Shown here piece after piece: positions 11,401-26,400 of a DNA stretch of 64,000 nucleotides. This stretch comes from Numida meleagris. Taxonomy: Eukaryota > Chordata > Aves > Galliformes > Numididae. A program made the position numbers and the translations under genes. The DNA is taken from assembly GCF_002078875.1 (NCBI RefSeq), contig NC_034438.1, positions 70,539,405 through 70,603,404 on the forward strand, written 5' to 3'. The notes beneath the pieces are model-generated. The model made no database searches, had not been told where the DNA came from, and saw nothing but the letters and a program-made list of their open reading frames with translations. Position 1 is the stretch's first letter. Each line of letters begins with the position of its first letter.

Positions 11401-14400
11401 TAGTTGTTACTGTAAACATGACTGTCACTTATATTACTTTTACTTACAGATGAAAAAAATAGCTAAGACTGGTGTAGTTAACAAACATAAGTAACCACTT
11501 CAAGGGTTTTGGAGCCTAATCAATCTATTTGTATTTTCTAAAAATCAATGCAGAAACACAGAAAAGACTTCATAAACCTCCTGTCCACTTCTAAGCATCA
11601 TTTAAAGCAATGACAGTGTAAGAGTAGAAAACCAGAGGGACGGTAGGAATGATTAAGAGGAGTAATAAGTTTTAAGACATCTTAGTTAAATTTGCAGCAT
11701 CCTCTCTCTCATTTTGATTTATAGGTACCCAGCATTAATCATCTACACAAGCATATTCAATATATTGATTAACTGCTATCCAAGTGCAAATCTCTCCTTA
11801 TCTCGTAAAAACTGCACAAAATGCAATACAGGTAGGACAGGACTACGCTGATCAATCTACACATGATATTTTCCTGATCCTCAGCAGGAGTCTTGCTACT
11901 CAGAATCAGTGCTCCTTAGAATTAAGAGAAAGTGAATTTATAGGGTCCTAGACTGCTTTGTAAACGCAGTAAATATTTGATGAGAGCATGACATTATACA
12001 GACTCAACATTACTTAAAAAGAAAACCAAAATGACAAAAAGAAAACAAAAATAAACAAACAAAAAAACCCACAAAAAACCAGCCACAATTTATAGGACAA
12101 AGTGCAAAAAAGACCAGATCTGACCTCACAACAGGTCAGCATCTCCCACCAGCCTGCCAAGGGAAAGCCCACCTCACCAGTATCTCCTCACACAGTTCTA
12201 ATCGGTTCCAACCATCGAGGCCAATCGAAATCAAGCTGTGCAAGTGACAGGCTTGACCCCAGGATTTGCATTTCTCCACTAAAAAGACAGACAGGCCTGC
12301 AAATTACAACCTGAGTTCAAATTACACCCTTCTCTGCCACCCACTGCCATTACAAGCTTCAGCCTGTTCGTCAACCCTGTCCTTCCCTGAAGGATGGGCA
12401 AGCAATGTTTGCATTCACTAAACTTTCACGTCAGAAATTTCACATGGAAGTAAGTTGGGTGATATTTTTACTGAAGGCACAGAACAGTGTGGAAGAAATA
12501 AACACCTGCTCAGTACAGATTGGTTAGCTTGTACATTATCAACAGTCTAGATACTCCAGCATAGCACGCTTAGAAGAAGGTTAACCTCAGTGCAGTGAAG
12601 ACCTCACTTGGGAAAATGTAAGGATAAACACCCTGAAGTTCTAGAAGATGGTGTGCCTCTGTCTCCATCTAAATAGGGAAGTTACAGAAGCATATTGTTA
12701 GAAAGTAAAAAGTTCCATAATGGCAGTTTCTTTATCTGATCTCTTCATTACTTGTATATTCCATATGCAGTCAGATTTTTTAGGTCCTCTGAGCATCCAT
12801 ACTAGTTTATCCTTGTTTTAAAAATAACGGTTTAATTAGAATGAGTATAATTAATCTCACTTCATTTAAAAAAATGCACTGGGACATTATATAAGAGCTA
12901 TTACTTACTCCACTGCACTGCTGTTTTTCCATCTTTAGTGATATCCCACTGGAACACAGCATTTACTTTCCTCACCAACTCATGCCCAATCTCTTTGATG
13001 CGACGGCCAATTTCTTCAAACACCAGGTCACTCTGCAGCCCTGTAGTCTTAAAAAAAGAGAGCAGGAAGAATTTTAAACGGAAAGCTCTTTTAAAAAAAA
13101 AGAGTATATAAGACTATTAGTTTAATCACTGTGTCCAGGAAAGTCTCTACTGCAGAATTATCGAATGCAATCGAAATGTTTTCCACCACAAATAATTACT
13201 TCCAGCAATTGTCAGCATTAAAGAGTACACTCTAGCAGAAAATGCTTCGTGGTCTCTTGAGAACTATTTCAAATCTTGCTTTTACAGTTTTTGTCATTTA
13301 TCACTATAATTTATGGTATGTTTTACTTCGGACTTTTTTTTAACAGCTTCTCAATGGCCTTTTATTCCATTTAGAGAATAACCACTGTCACTTTTTCTAT
13401 AGTGAATGGAATATCCCTCTTCAGAACACAAAAAACGTTTTCACCAGAACATTACCTTGGTACGGCATGATAGATTATCAAAGAGACTGCACCATGAACG
13501 CTGTCAGAACTCAATGCAGTCACAGTATGTCTACCACTTCAGAGTGGGATCAGTTACATTCATGTTTTTAACTTTCCCAAACATGTGACGTTGTGCAAGC
13601 CTTTCATTGTTTTACTTCAACTAATATTTGTACTCAATAAAATGCTCTGCTTTAAGAAGCTGCCCTGTGTGATATTTTTATCCAAAGAGAACTGAAGAAA
13701 GAACTTATCTTAGCTTCTTTTTCTGCTGTATCTACCCATATACCAGGATGCAGTAGTCCTCACACTACTATCTTTTCATCTCCATGGTTATGGCTAAGAA
13801 AGATTTTCCATCACATAACATGACTTCTGATGACATTTGAATCTGATAGTCACAGGTGAGTTTCCCCTACTGCATGACTCAGCCAATCAGGAAACTCCTG
13901 CCCAAGTACCTTAATCTCTCAGAGTAAGCTTGACAAAAAAAACTGTTCTGTCCATGTAAAACAGACCTCTGTAATTACTTCGCTGAAATGTTCTAATGCT
14001 TAAATGTTTGAACCCCAAATGTAGTTTTGGCAACAGTCCACAATATCAAAGGACTGAACACAACTAGTGTAAAGACACAGGTTCCAAGAATATATTACAA
14101 GCTTTCGATGAATGTCACTACCTCAGTATTCCATAAACTTCAATGCATTAAAGTCTCATCCTCAAGTCTCATCCTCTCCGCCCACAAAAATCAGTGGAAC
14201 AAAAATCAAGGTTTATTAAGGCAAGGTACTGTGCGCCCACTTCTCCAAAGGCTACATTAACAACCCAGAAAGACATCAGCACGTGCAATTGTGTCTTTTG
14301 TGCCAAGTCCAGTACCCTGGGTATATACCAGTACCACGTCAAGCCTCTTGCTGTCTCTCTATCCCTCGCTCTCCTTTTCAGAGAGGACACACACTGTGCA

Positions 14401-17400
14401 GTACATAATGATGTGTACAGCTCAAATGGTGTAAAGCACCTCAAACTCCACCAGCTATTCTGTGGATTCTGACAATGTGTTTCCCTCAGAATAGATCCAC
14501 GAGCCCTACACAATAACCACAGTGTGTGTTCACTTCTCTGAAGTCATCTACTCATGTAATCTTTGTGAATAAGACTGGCAAGCAGTTCTAGTTTCCTTCT
14601 CATGTTTCTCGCAACAATAAGGCCTAATTATGCTCCTTTACAAGTCAGTGCTTCTGTTGCTTACAGGCTCCAGTGAAGAAGGCTTATCCAAGGCTGGTAT
14701 TATATCCACATAGCCCCCTGCAATAGCAATGTCTCCAGTCTCTTTGACCTGCGATGGGGAAAAAATTACATTAAAGAGGTAGTGCACTGGCAAAAAAAAA
14801 AATCACAGTAAAAAGACTTCTTTACATTTTAAGCCAAGAGATGAAGAAAACAGAAAATACAAAGGCTTCAGTGAAAAGAAAAACAAAGTCTAGTTTTAGA
14901 GCAAATTAGTATTATACTATTTGCAAACAGTTCTGCAAATGAAACAACTGATTCTTGACAAATTAAACCAAAAGTTAACAATGGTTTTCTATTTACAAAG
15001 TGAACTAAAAACCTTATGTATCTGAAAAATTATAATCTCTGCTACAGTTAACTGTTAATATTACTTCATAAATAGCTCTGAGAAAAACACATTGCTCTAA
15101 AATGATTTTAGTGAGGTAGGTAAGCAGTTGACAGTATCTCCAGGCATCTTACACTGCAACTTGCACTAGAAGCAATTTTTTAAACATCACAGGATCAGAA
15201 AGGTTGCAAGGAGAAAGAGGAAAAAAAAATACCCGAATTCCTTTCTGTTCTATTTTTTGAAACAGTTATGTCAGATATGAAATTGAGCTTCATTTTGGCA
15301 TTGTTTCTCTAATGAGGACTGACACACAAACCATTCTGACTACCTGACAGTGAAAAAAGGCAGCAGCAAAATGATTCACTGACAATGCACATAGAGAGTT
15401 ATATGACAAATTGAGAAGAATAGGCAAAATCATAGTCTAGCTTATTGCACAAGTGAATTTAATATAGAAAGAATGGACACTAAAGATTATTCAAGTCACT
15501 CCTAACATCTTGTCACCACCACCACTGCAACTTCAGGCAGTGATGAAAATGAATTTAAACCACTGTATCATGTTAAATGTGCATTTTCAGTTTGATTTAT
15601 CCTGAGCGTACTAGAAGTACACAGATGACTTGATCTTAGACTACCCTGAATTACGAAAAGCAACAGAACTCAGCATAATTGCTCTGAGCAAGCAACTGTT
15701 GAAACAACATTGTTTTCTATAATCATGTTAAACACTACAATCTGCCTTCAGAGTAAGTTATGTTATTCCATGCTGAAGCTTACTAAAAAAATCTGTATCA
15801 GTATCCCCCAGAACTCTGCATATAATGCTAACACTAAACCAAGCACAAGAATAAATCCAGCCTTTGAACACAGTGAAGGATCACATTCTGCACACAAATT
15901 TCAACGGGCTGGGAAGCATACTATGAACACTGTTAGTTTCGACTGTACATGCAATCCTCAAAAGTAAGATCTAGAAATTCCCTCAGGACTGAGCAGAAGT
16001 AACTTTCATGTATTGCTGCACATCTTCACGTCTCTAGTACTGTAGCTGTGTAGTAGTTCCAGAGTCCACTGTCTCATCTACTGGCTACTAGTAACCCGAG
16101 ACAGAGTTTGTACCTAGTAGCCTTAACGTTGTCTGTATTCTGAAATTCCATAGCTGCTAGCACTTATCAACTCTGCAAACAACATTTACCTTCACTAGTC
16201 AACATGTATTCTGCAAATCTGTGTTCCTCTGGAAATGATATCTAACCTGTGTCCTTGGAATGATTCTCCTCCTCTGATTTTGCCTGCCCAATCCTCCTCC
16301 AGCTCCTTCTATCACTGCTGCTGTACTCACCCATCAAAAGCTTGGCTACTTTTTTACAGAGATATGGGCAGCAAAACTTTGGCCAACCAAAGCAATGTAA
16401 ACTGTATATGCATAAGCCAACACATACTGACAAATAACAGCAGCAATTCATGATTTAGAAGAATGCCAACGGCATAGGGCACTATAACAGAAACAGTGAG
16501 AATTTACTTTTCACCTCTACATAAAGTACTTTTGCTTGACATTGAAATTCACCACCATTACAGGATATTCACACAAAATGCTAACAGCAAATCCAAAGAA
16601 AATTGAGTAATGCAACAAGTGAATGTATAGAAGAATAAGATCTGTTTTACTGTAGTTATTATGCCTGACTGCTATGAAATTTCAACTGTTAAGCAAGCAC
16701 TTCTGTGTAGATGCAGCTGAAGTTTAACTCAATTTAATCACATTTTTTGAAATTCATTTACTTTCATGAATGAAATATTTGAAAATTTATGAAAAAATTT
16801 CATAAATGAAATTCATTTACCTTCATTTACTGTCAGGAGTTCATTTAAGCAAGCTAAACAATGTTAAAAAAAACCAAATGAACAAGGCTATGATTATCTA
16901 CAAAAAAAAGGATACTGACTTAAGAATGACTGCTTTTTGCTTTTTCCATAATGGACAAACCAGAAAACATGATACAATGAAATGAGTTCTAGCAGTAGTT
17001 ACAATAAGAAACATATAAAGTCCTCTAACAGTATTTTTGATATTTTACTGGAATCTTTGTGAAACAATAGGTAGGAATATTTAATTCTATTCACTTTATT
17101 TCTTTCCTGAGTGTTCTTAATGGTTCAGAGAGCTAATTTTATCGCTTCCTGTCATTCCCACACACTTTTACACAACCCACACTTTTCATTGAAGTCAACA
17201 GGAGCGACTGCATTCTCACCTTGGTCTGAAAATGAATTCTATTTCCTTCCTTCCACATTTCTGTTTGTAAAGTCTGCCCTGGAAAGACTGGCTTTGCAAA
17301 GCGAACCTGAAAATAAATAAACAAGTAAAAAGATTAAAGAAAATAAAGTAAAATTTTGTCAAATCTCTCACATGAATCTTAAAAAAATAGGTTCTATTAA

Positions 17401-20400
17401 ACTGGAAAAAAAAAGAAAAAAGAAAATGAGTCAAATGGTGATACAAAGCATATAAATATTTAAGGAAACATAGAAAACAGAGGCATTAAAATGCATGCAG
17501 CAATAAGTAAGAGCAATTGTGGCAGTAAGGACAATGAAAATCCTATTTCCACTCTAAAGAATTTTTTGGCACTAAAATTAAGAAAATTAATGACTAAGAA
17601 CAAACTCACGGACCTTGATTGCCTTGAATCTGGTCACATCATTGTTTGCAAACTGCTTCAAGATGTTTCTAGCAGCAAACCCAAAGGTGCACAGTCCATG
17701 AAGTATGGGCTTCTGAAATCCTATTTCAAAAATTAACATTTTAGTGATTGTAACATCAGGAGTGTGCATGTCTCTACTACAAGTACTTGTGTTACAGTTG
17801 GAGTGTTTCTTTCCAATGACATTCTTAAATTAGTCTAATGAAAGGATTATCTTACTGAAAACGCATCTGTAACTACTTATTGCTACCTCAAGGCAAAAGA
17901 ATGTGTTCACTGAGATCTGAAACTTCAACACTGAATATGCCATGTAAGACTCCCAAGCCAAATGAGCCACTGTTTGCACTGGTGATAAAATGAAAATAAG
18001 ATTATCTGTGTTATTATGTGTGCACAGGCACACCAGAAACATCATTACAAGGACATCTGCATATTAATAGCAAGGGGTACAGTAACAACTGAAAAGTGGT
18101 GACACACACACAAAATGCTTCACATTTTGAATCCCTATTAATAGTTGCCAAACATCTTTGCATTTAGTACACAATTCAGGAACAGCTTTAGCTTGTTCAG
18201 AATGGAAAAAAGACACTCAAAAGGGTTCAGGCATTCAGAATGAAATGAACAAAAACAAAAAAAAAGTTAATGTTTTGTTCATATTGACATTTTGCACAGG
18301 CTTCCATGAAGCATCATGCTTTGCAGCAGAAGCTGGATCATGAAGAGGATAAACTTCATATTAATAATGAATCTTCTTTCAATCCTGCCAAGTCTGACAA
18401 AGTAAGCTTTAAAAATCATCCTGACATGTGCTAAAGCACAATGATTGAGTTATAAAAACATAGCTTGCACTGAGTACGTTCTGATCCCTTAGTAGTTTGC
18501 TCTGACCTCACTGGGCATGTGAACAATAATTGATCATGCTTGTAACAGCCCATGGATCTGAGACAGGTCTGTCCAGCCTTGGCTCTGAAAATAGTTGCTT
18601 TGCCTGGAACTCATCTGCCACTCTCAACTGTCAGAATCTGTTTTTCCTGAGCTCAATGAACAACTCCTCACAGCATCTACACATCATGAAAAGTTGTCTC
18701 AAGGGAAAACAACTAGGAGAAAAGCAGGAAAAAAAGAGAGAATAAATAATAATGTGTGTGTATATATATATATACATATATATATATGGGAGACGGGAGA
18801 AAGATTGGCCTGAGGAGAATCAGAAGAGATAAAAGACACCACTTTCAAGACCAAGACAAAAAGGCCACTAGCACTTGATGTAGGGAAAGACAGGAAGTCT
18901 AAGACAGAGCCTAAAGGGAAGACAAGACTCCCAGGAGTCAAAAACAGAGGTTATGACTGGTTAGGTTAGGAAAAGAGACGTGACAGAAGGACAAAAAATA
19001 CACACTCAAAGAAAAACCCCTAAGGTAATCAAGTGACTTTTTACCTGGACTAAGACGAAAGCAAAATAAATGCACAAAGATATCAACACGTTTTCTTCCA
19101 GTATCTTCTCTAAACATTACCTACCTGCAAGAAGCCTTACCAGTAATCTTGGAATTGCCTGAGTGCATTAAGCTTATCGCTTCCTTACAGTGCACACAGG
19201 TAAGAGGTAGTCAATTTAAAATACTTAAAGACAAGAATGAATTTAATGTCCTAGGAAGAAGTTTCTGTATAACTAGAATAAATACTTCTGAACGACTTCT
19301 TCAGTCATTTTTGTTTTCATTTGAACATGCATCTAGTATAGATACTTGAGTAGGAAACTGCCATAGTTGTAAAATCCAGCATGGTACTTTAGTATTCAGG
19401 CAGATTCACCTACAGAGTAAATTTTGTTTTTCACTGTAAGTACCAGTGCTCTTGGTATGCTGAAGAATTTTACTCCTTCAGTGACTTCTTTATGCAGCAT
19501 TATATTAATGGCCAACCTACAGTGTTACCAAGAGGTCTAGGTAGGCATCTTTAAAGGAAAAATGTGCTACCAAACACCCCCTGTCTGCTCTTTCCTACTC
19601 TCTTGTCATTTATTGGAGCTGAGAAGACTACACAGAAGCAGAATAAAACTACACCAACGCTGACATAATCTCAAAATAATTTAGATGGGAAAGAATGATC
19701 TATCAAACAGTTTATGTAATTCCCTACAAAGCTTCTGATAGTTAATTGAATTATTTCTGCTTATGAAAACAGAGTTTGAACAGATGGGAAGGTGGAAACA
19801 TACAAACTCCAGCAGGAAAATAGGACAAAAGATGGGCTTCCACTGTAGGTAAGAATCTGAGCGTCATTCCAAGCATTCCAAGCATTCCCAGCTACAAGAA
19901 GCAATGCTTCTAACTGAGGCATCACACAAAACTTTGAAGACATCAGAAGGTGACTTTAAGGACACCTATGAAAAATCATTGCTTTTTCCAGCCTCTTGGA
20001 CACCTATCGATCAAATAAAAAAAAAAAAATACATTTGCATCATCCTTTATCCAAGTATAAATACAACAGGATCCCTCAACTCACCTCCCAGTGCAGCAAA
20101 ACTTGGATCAACATGCAAAGGATTCCAATCCCCACTAAGCCGATACAAGGCAGCCTTCAGAAGCAAAGAAAAATGGGAGGTTAGATAATAAACTCTACAA
20201 TAAACCAGATAAAATAAAAGCTCAAGGTTTTGTACAGAGAAACTGGCAAGGTAGAGAATAAACAAACAAAATGTGAGGTGTCTTGGTACATGATAAAATA
20301 ATGAACTGCTTAATGGGAGTAAAGAACAACATATTCTGGTGACAGGCATATCCAGCTTTACTAAAATGTGACAGCAGGGAAGTAATAACATATTTCTTAG

Positions 20401-23400
20401 AATTTGTCAGTAAGTTCATTTGCTTGAAGTGTAATTTTAAAGAGTCTTCTTGCATGACAGATTCATTCACTTAAAAAAAAAAATTACATATGAAGACTTT
20501 CAAAATACATAACAACAAAAAATGCTGCTATTCTTCAACACATGAGTCATCTTATGGAGACCAGAAACATTCTTATCCCTTGCTTTCTAAGAGAAACACG
20601 ACAGAGAGTTGTGATAGTGTTCTCTCAGCAACTTCCAGCAGGGCTGATCCCAGCATTAAACAAACAAAAGCCCCCAAAGTGACAGGCCAGGTTTTCTAGA
20701 AGACCTTTGCTTCATGTTAAATATTTTCCTTCACTAGGAAAAAGACAAGAAATACAAATGTATTGTATGTACTGTGAATGTGGATAGGTCTGAGAAATTA
20801 TAAACAACGTGGCTGCTGTATTTCAGTTTCCTATGTTTGTATGGCTTCAGCATTTCTACTATCAAATTTTATGTTTGCTGTATGTGTGAAGTGGCCAGAC
20901 GCCCATAATGTGAGATGAATGGCAAGACAACCTTTTCCACATCTTTCTGGTCTAGATTATTCCATGGTCATGAGATTTCAGTGAAAGAACTAAATCATGA
21001 GGTATTCTACCATAATGTTCCCCACTGCACAGAGAAAATCAGCAACTAACATTACTCAAGAGGCATATACAAATTGAGCAAGAGTTCAGCTGAATAGAAA
21101 AAAATATATATTTTAATAGAGCATATCATTATCAGAAACATTCTTTCCCAGTATTTTGCACTAAGATTATATGGAAAGGTATGCGATTATACAAATGAGG
21201 GTAGATTGCAAGAAAGGAAAGCAAAAATCTGAAATTAATCTTATAGGATCAACAAGAAATAAAAATAGCTGAGATATAGTGCCAAACAAGAATAAAGTCA
21301 AGACCTGAAGGCAGTACCTTTCAGTGCCACGACACTACAGCTAGCAACCTACAAGCCCAATCCAACCAAGGTCAAAAAAGGAAGTCAGATTTACTGCCAA
21401 GGGCTCTGGCGTCACAGATGCCATTCCAGAGGGGCCTCCAGGGAGCGTGCAGTGAAATACACAGCGCTGGCTGAGGGGCCAACAGGGAAGCACAGGAGAT
21501 ACTGGAGGCTAATGTAAATATTTTCACTGCCACATGTAAGGTAGCTGGAGTGAACACTGGAAAGAGACAATTGGAAAGGGGCTAATAATTACGATCTGTG
21601 GAGAGCATCTCCTCCCTTCACGTACCACTTGAATTACAGAATTGTTTGTGTTGAAAGCGATCTTAAAGACCATCTAGTTGCAACCCCCCTACAGTGGGCA
21701 GAGACACATTCCACTAGGTTAGGTTGCCCAAAGCCACATCCAGCCTGGCCTTGAACACCTCTAGGAATGGAGCATCCACAGCTTCTCTGGGCAATTTTTT
21801 CTGGTGCCTCACCACCCTCTGAGTTAAGAATCTATTCCTAATGTCTAATCTAAATTTAATCTCTCTCTTGCACCAACACAGCGGGTTCACACAGTTCCAC
21901 CTCTCAAGCCTGTCAAGGTCCCTCTGGACGGCATCCCTTCCCTCCAGTGCATTAACTGCATCATACCTCTTAGTGTCATTCTGTCTGATCTCAGCTCTCA
22001 CTGAAATTGAAGAAAAAAAGGGAACTAAGAGTGGCACTACACTCCCCACTCATACACACAGAAACAGGAGAGGTTCCTAGAACACATACGTCCTGCTCTT
22101 CTGATTTGATGCATCTTCACTTGTCCCCACTCTTCTGCTGAGAAGCAGTTAAATTTTGTTTTGCTGTCAAAAGCTAGAGTGAATAGCAGCTCCGAGGTAC
22201 CACTAATTTCTTTGCTAAGAGCTCTCTATGGTCTTCATGACACATGAATATTGAACTTAGTTCATTATGAAAGAAATTTTGGTGGGAAGCAGAGCCTTAG
22301 TTTCATTTAAAAAATTACAGGATAACAATTTTAATGAAGATGCTCTCAACACAATTAAACAAAGTAGAGTATCATCCTTTATTAATGAAGTTCTTTCAAC
22401 AGAGTCAAAAATACAACAGACAATCACCATTCTTGAGAAGCAGAAAATTAAAGTTGCCAAATGTGAATTGCACAAAATTATTAGACTACTTTAACTAAAG
22501 TAAATAAAAAGCCGTCAAAAGGCTTTTTTTTATTATTATTATTATTTTCCACAAAGGAGCCATTGCAATCAATGTTAATTGATACTAAATAACAGTTATA
22601 GTAGTGGAAAATTCTATTTACATATGAGACCAAATTTCAAGTTAAATCTAGCTATGCAGCTGTTTCACACTGAACTTGTAATATACACTACTCCTTTATT
22701 TAGGGTGATAATAAGCAGTACTTGGGAGACAATACACTGAATGCCATTCAAAAGAACTGTGGTGAAAAATATTATTAGACCGCTAACAAAATAAATGTAA
22801 GATTTAGGAAATAATTAAGCTCGGATAATTAAATGTGTTCAATGTATTTTACTAAAAATCTGGCACGTGAATATAGGAAGTACTTGTGCTTTTGTATTTT
22901 TGACAGTTGGAAGTAGCACCGGTCACAGTCATAAAACACATAGCTTGAAACAACTAACAGTTACAGAGCAGTCTGGCTAGACCTGCCAACAAACTTCTTT
23001 CATTTACCACATTCTTTGGTATTACTTAATTATTTAAAATTATATGAGGTACATACCACATTGGAACAGAATTGTTTTAAAGCCTTGTTGGCCCTACTTT
23101 CTGCACTCCTACAATAACATTTCCTGAAATCTTGAGTGATAGCACAAAAGAAAACTAGGCGATGCATCCTTGGAGGATGACAAGACCCAATTGATGCGGG
23201 GCATTAGATTGAAGTCAGTCATAATATGGTTGGATTGTTCTCCAATTAATAACACAAACTGTCAAGTCTCATTTCCTAACAATTTAGGAGTTCTGCCAGA
23301 CCACAAAAAGAAAGGCGATATTCAATCTGTCTGTGCCAACATTTCAGTCTTGCCTGTGGATTGCAATAAAGGTCAGTGGTAAAGCTAACAAAAAATGAAG

Positions 23401-26400
23401 CCAACTCTCCATATATTTTGCCTTCTAACTTGTCAGACAGAGCTTTGCCCAAGAGCTTACACTTTCAAGTACTTTTGTGTATGTGCATGTGCGTATACTT
23501 TACTGAACAACTTATTAAAACAATTGCAAGCACCCAAGCCAACTCATACAGAATAAAACAGCCACAAATCTCACCTACATTTCAATGAGCTCTGACTTAC
23601 ATTAATAACAATGAATGTTTCCAGGTAGAGTGTCAGCACTGATGCTTCAAGGGATCAAATTAACTCACTATACTAAAAAACAAGCAGCTACACTTCAACT
23701 TTTTGAGATCCCCACTTACCATAACTTCTTTTTAACCATCTCTTTAAGTCTAAGTATAGATATTGAGAAGGAGCGATCAGTAAACAACAACACATAGAAA
23801 AGTAAAAGTGTTTGTTCGCTCCTTCCAATAGCCATTTTTCTCACCAAATTAGGCCTACGCATAAAATACAGCAGATGCTATTAGTTGTTCATAACGGCCT
23901 CCAATGCCTGAATATGTTCTGTGGAAATCTGGTTGACATACAATTCTATTTTTTAACAAGACTGTAACTAAGAAAAACAAGTGTAGTTTCCTAGACCTTT
24001 TTAAGTTTGCAATTAAATTTTCTTTGTTGTCTGGACACCATAAGCTCAACACTTCTCTGGCACAGGCTTCAAAGAACATTAGCTATTTATCAGAAGCAGG
24101 GTAAATGTACAGGAAGCCTTTTCTCTAGTGCGGCCTCTCAATTAAAAGGTACAGACCATTTCAAATCATGTTGTTTTGTAGGAATTCAAAGGAAATAACA
24201 ATTTTTATGTACTTTAGTAAGACATCCATAGACAAGGGAAAGTAATCAACTCTTGGAAATGAAGAGCATCTTGTTTAAACAAAATCACGGCTACCCTAGT
24301 ACCTTTTCTTCTTTCACAAGCTTACCACACAAAATTCTAGTGTAACTGAAGACATCAGTTATTTTTCAAAACCACCATAATTAGAAAATTATATTCTGAT
24401 CTTCCCAACGGGGTAAGTATGCACATAAAAAGAAAACAAAAAAACTCAGTCAGGTGCAGCAGGCATCATAACATGTAAAAAACTTCAGACCTAAGCATTC
24501 CCTAACTACACAATGTCAAGGGTCTGAAGAATATTGGGTCTGCATCCTGAAACCTCTAGACAAATTAAGAAAACACTATCAAGACTTTGCAATGGCTTCA
24601 CATTCCTTTGTTCTGCATGTATCATCCTTAGTTGTTGAGCACATTTTGTCAGGCATGCTCTCGGTATCTGCGAACCTACTGCAGAACTTTGTTCTTTTCA
24701 TTATGAAACAAATTACTTACGCTACAAATAGCAAAAATCACCTGAGGCTCTCAGGAGGCTCTTTGGCACTATACTCTGAAGTTAATTTAAATTTACATGT
24801 TTTCAGGCAGTGCTGTACCACAGTCTTTACAGAGCAGGACAGAAAGAAACATTTGTCCTGTAACCATATTTTCCCCATCCGCATTAACATGCTTTCATCA
24901 TCGTCTCTCTCAAAGGAGTATATTGCACTCATTCAAAAAACAACCTTAATTCAAATCACTCCCATTCCTCTGTTGTTTTTTTTTTCTTTTTTTAATTCTT
25001 ATTTTTTTAACAGCTTAGAAATAAAATCTCTCCAGAGAAACAGGTAAAAGCTGGAAATAACTAACTTCTGTGTACATAGTCACAATGAGAAAATTAGTCT
25101 ACCTGCATCTGAGTTCTATAAAAACACACACAAATATTTAGGCTTAAAATGAAAACATATATGAAACGTGTTCTATAAAAATTACTTTCCACAGATGAGT
25201 ACCAACATCCCAGAATTACACAGACACCCTTCTAGGGGTCTTAACATCTCATACTAAGTGTAAAGCAATGTCTTACAGCACTGAACATGCTGCCAGTGGG
25301 TGGACAACATTTTACAGTAGAATTCATATTTAATAATGCACTAGACTTTTAAAATGTTTCCTATACGCATCTTTCCTTCCAAGATACCTTTTTAATAAGG
25401 TTTACTCCAAAGTCTACACTTCTGCAGTAAACTTATTTTGTACATTGTCTTCACAGTTGTTTCCACTTGGATGAAGAAGTGTGGTTCTGACAGAACATTA
25501 GACAGTGAAAACTCAAATAGCTAGAGGACAGCAGTAAATGCAAGAGGACAGCAAGACTGAGAGTCACTCAGGAAAGGAGAGTGTTGTGGCTTAGCCCTGC
25601 AGGCAGCTAAACACTACCCAGCCTTTCACTCTCGCCCTCCCCTCATAGTCAGATAGAGGAGAGAATCAGGAAGGAAGAAAACAAGGTAGAACTCTTACAT
25701 GGACATAAAAAAGTGATGTGATAATGCAGTTGCTTACCACCTGCTGACTGATGCGCAGCCAGTCCGTGTGGAATGGTTCCTCCCCTTGCCAACTCTTTGC
25801 AGTTTTACAGTTTTTTCACATGTGATAAAGTATGGAATATCCCTTCAGCTCCATTAGGTCAGCTGTCCTGACTCTGTCCCCTCTCAGCATCTTTCCCCCC
25901 CGCCCCCCCCACTGGCAGGACAGCATGCAAAGCAGACAAACTGAAACACCCCTGGCTCTGTACAGCACTGCTCAGCAGCAACTAAAGCATCAGTGCATTA
26001 CCAACACTGTTTTTCTCCAAAAGCTAAATTACAGCATCATATCAGACACTATGAAGAAAATCAGCTCTGTCTCAGCTGAAACCAGAACAGCTGGAGACTC
26101 CTGAAGTCACATTCACAGGTGATGATGACACTACCTGAAATATTGCAGGTACCGATTCTTTTTCTTCTTTGAGAAGAAGAGCATCAGCATGTTAGAAAAA
26201 GCAGCAATTTCTTCATGTCTTGTTAGTCAATTTTTGATCTATATGTGGCTTCACACACTTTGTGTGTTTTAAATCCTATCATACTAGTTCAAGTGTGGAT
26301 TTACTGAATCTTTCTGAAATAAACACAAAATCATTATATTTCCTAAGCTGGCTTTTCTACACTGCTTATTGTATCACTTTCTTGGAGAGCACCCGACACT

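Larger units (their letters stand above)
4419..12908. other. HSD17B4 intron 22
   Basis: Intron of 8.5 kb. It contains the hairpin at 6380-6440, an LTR-like repeat at about 6860-7635, a GC-rich patch at 8765-8950 and an A-rich stretch at 12005-12080. The rest is AT-rich with only short, motif-free open frames. The 136-codon plus-strand frame at 5584-5994 has no recognisable family. Confidence 0.6.

Noticed and set aside
14169..14513. 114-codon minus-strand open frame in intron 21
   Set aside because: No motif, and it overlaps another open frame on the opposite strand.
22507..22533. Hairpin AAAAAGCC...GGCTTTTTTT resembling a bacterial terminator
   Set aside because: The context is a vertebrate intron. 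The short GC stem with a T-run is coincidental there.
24592..25047. 151-codon plus-strand open frame in intron 17
   Set aside because: No recognised domain, ends in low-complexity T-rich sequence, and lies within an intron. It looks like chance.
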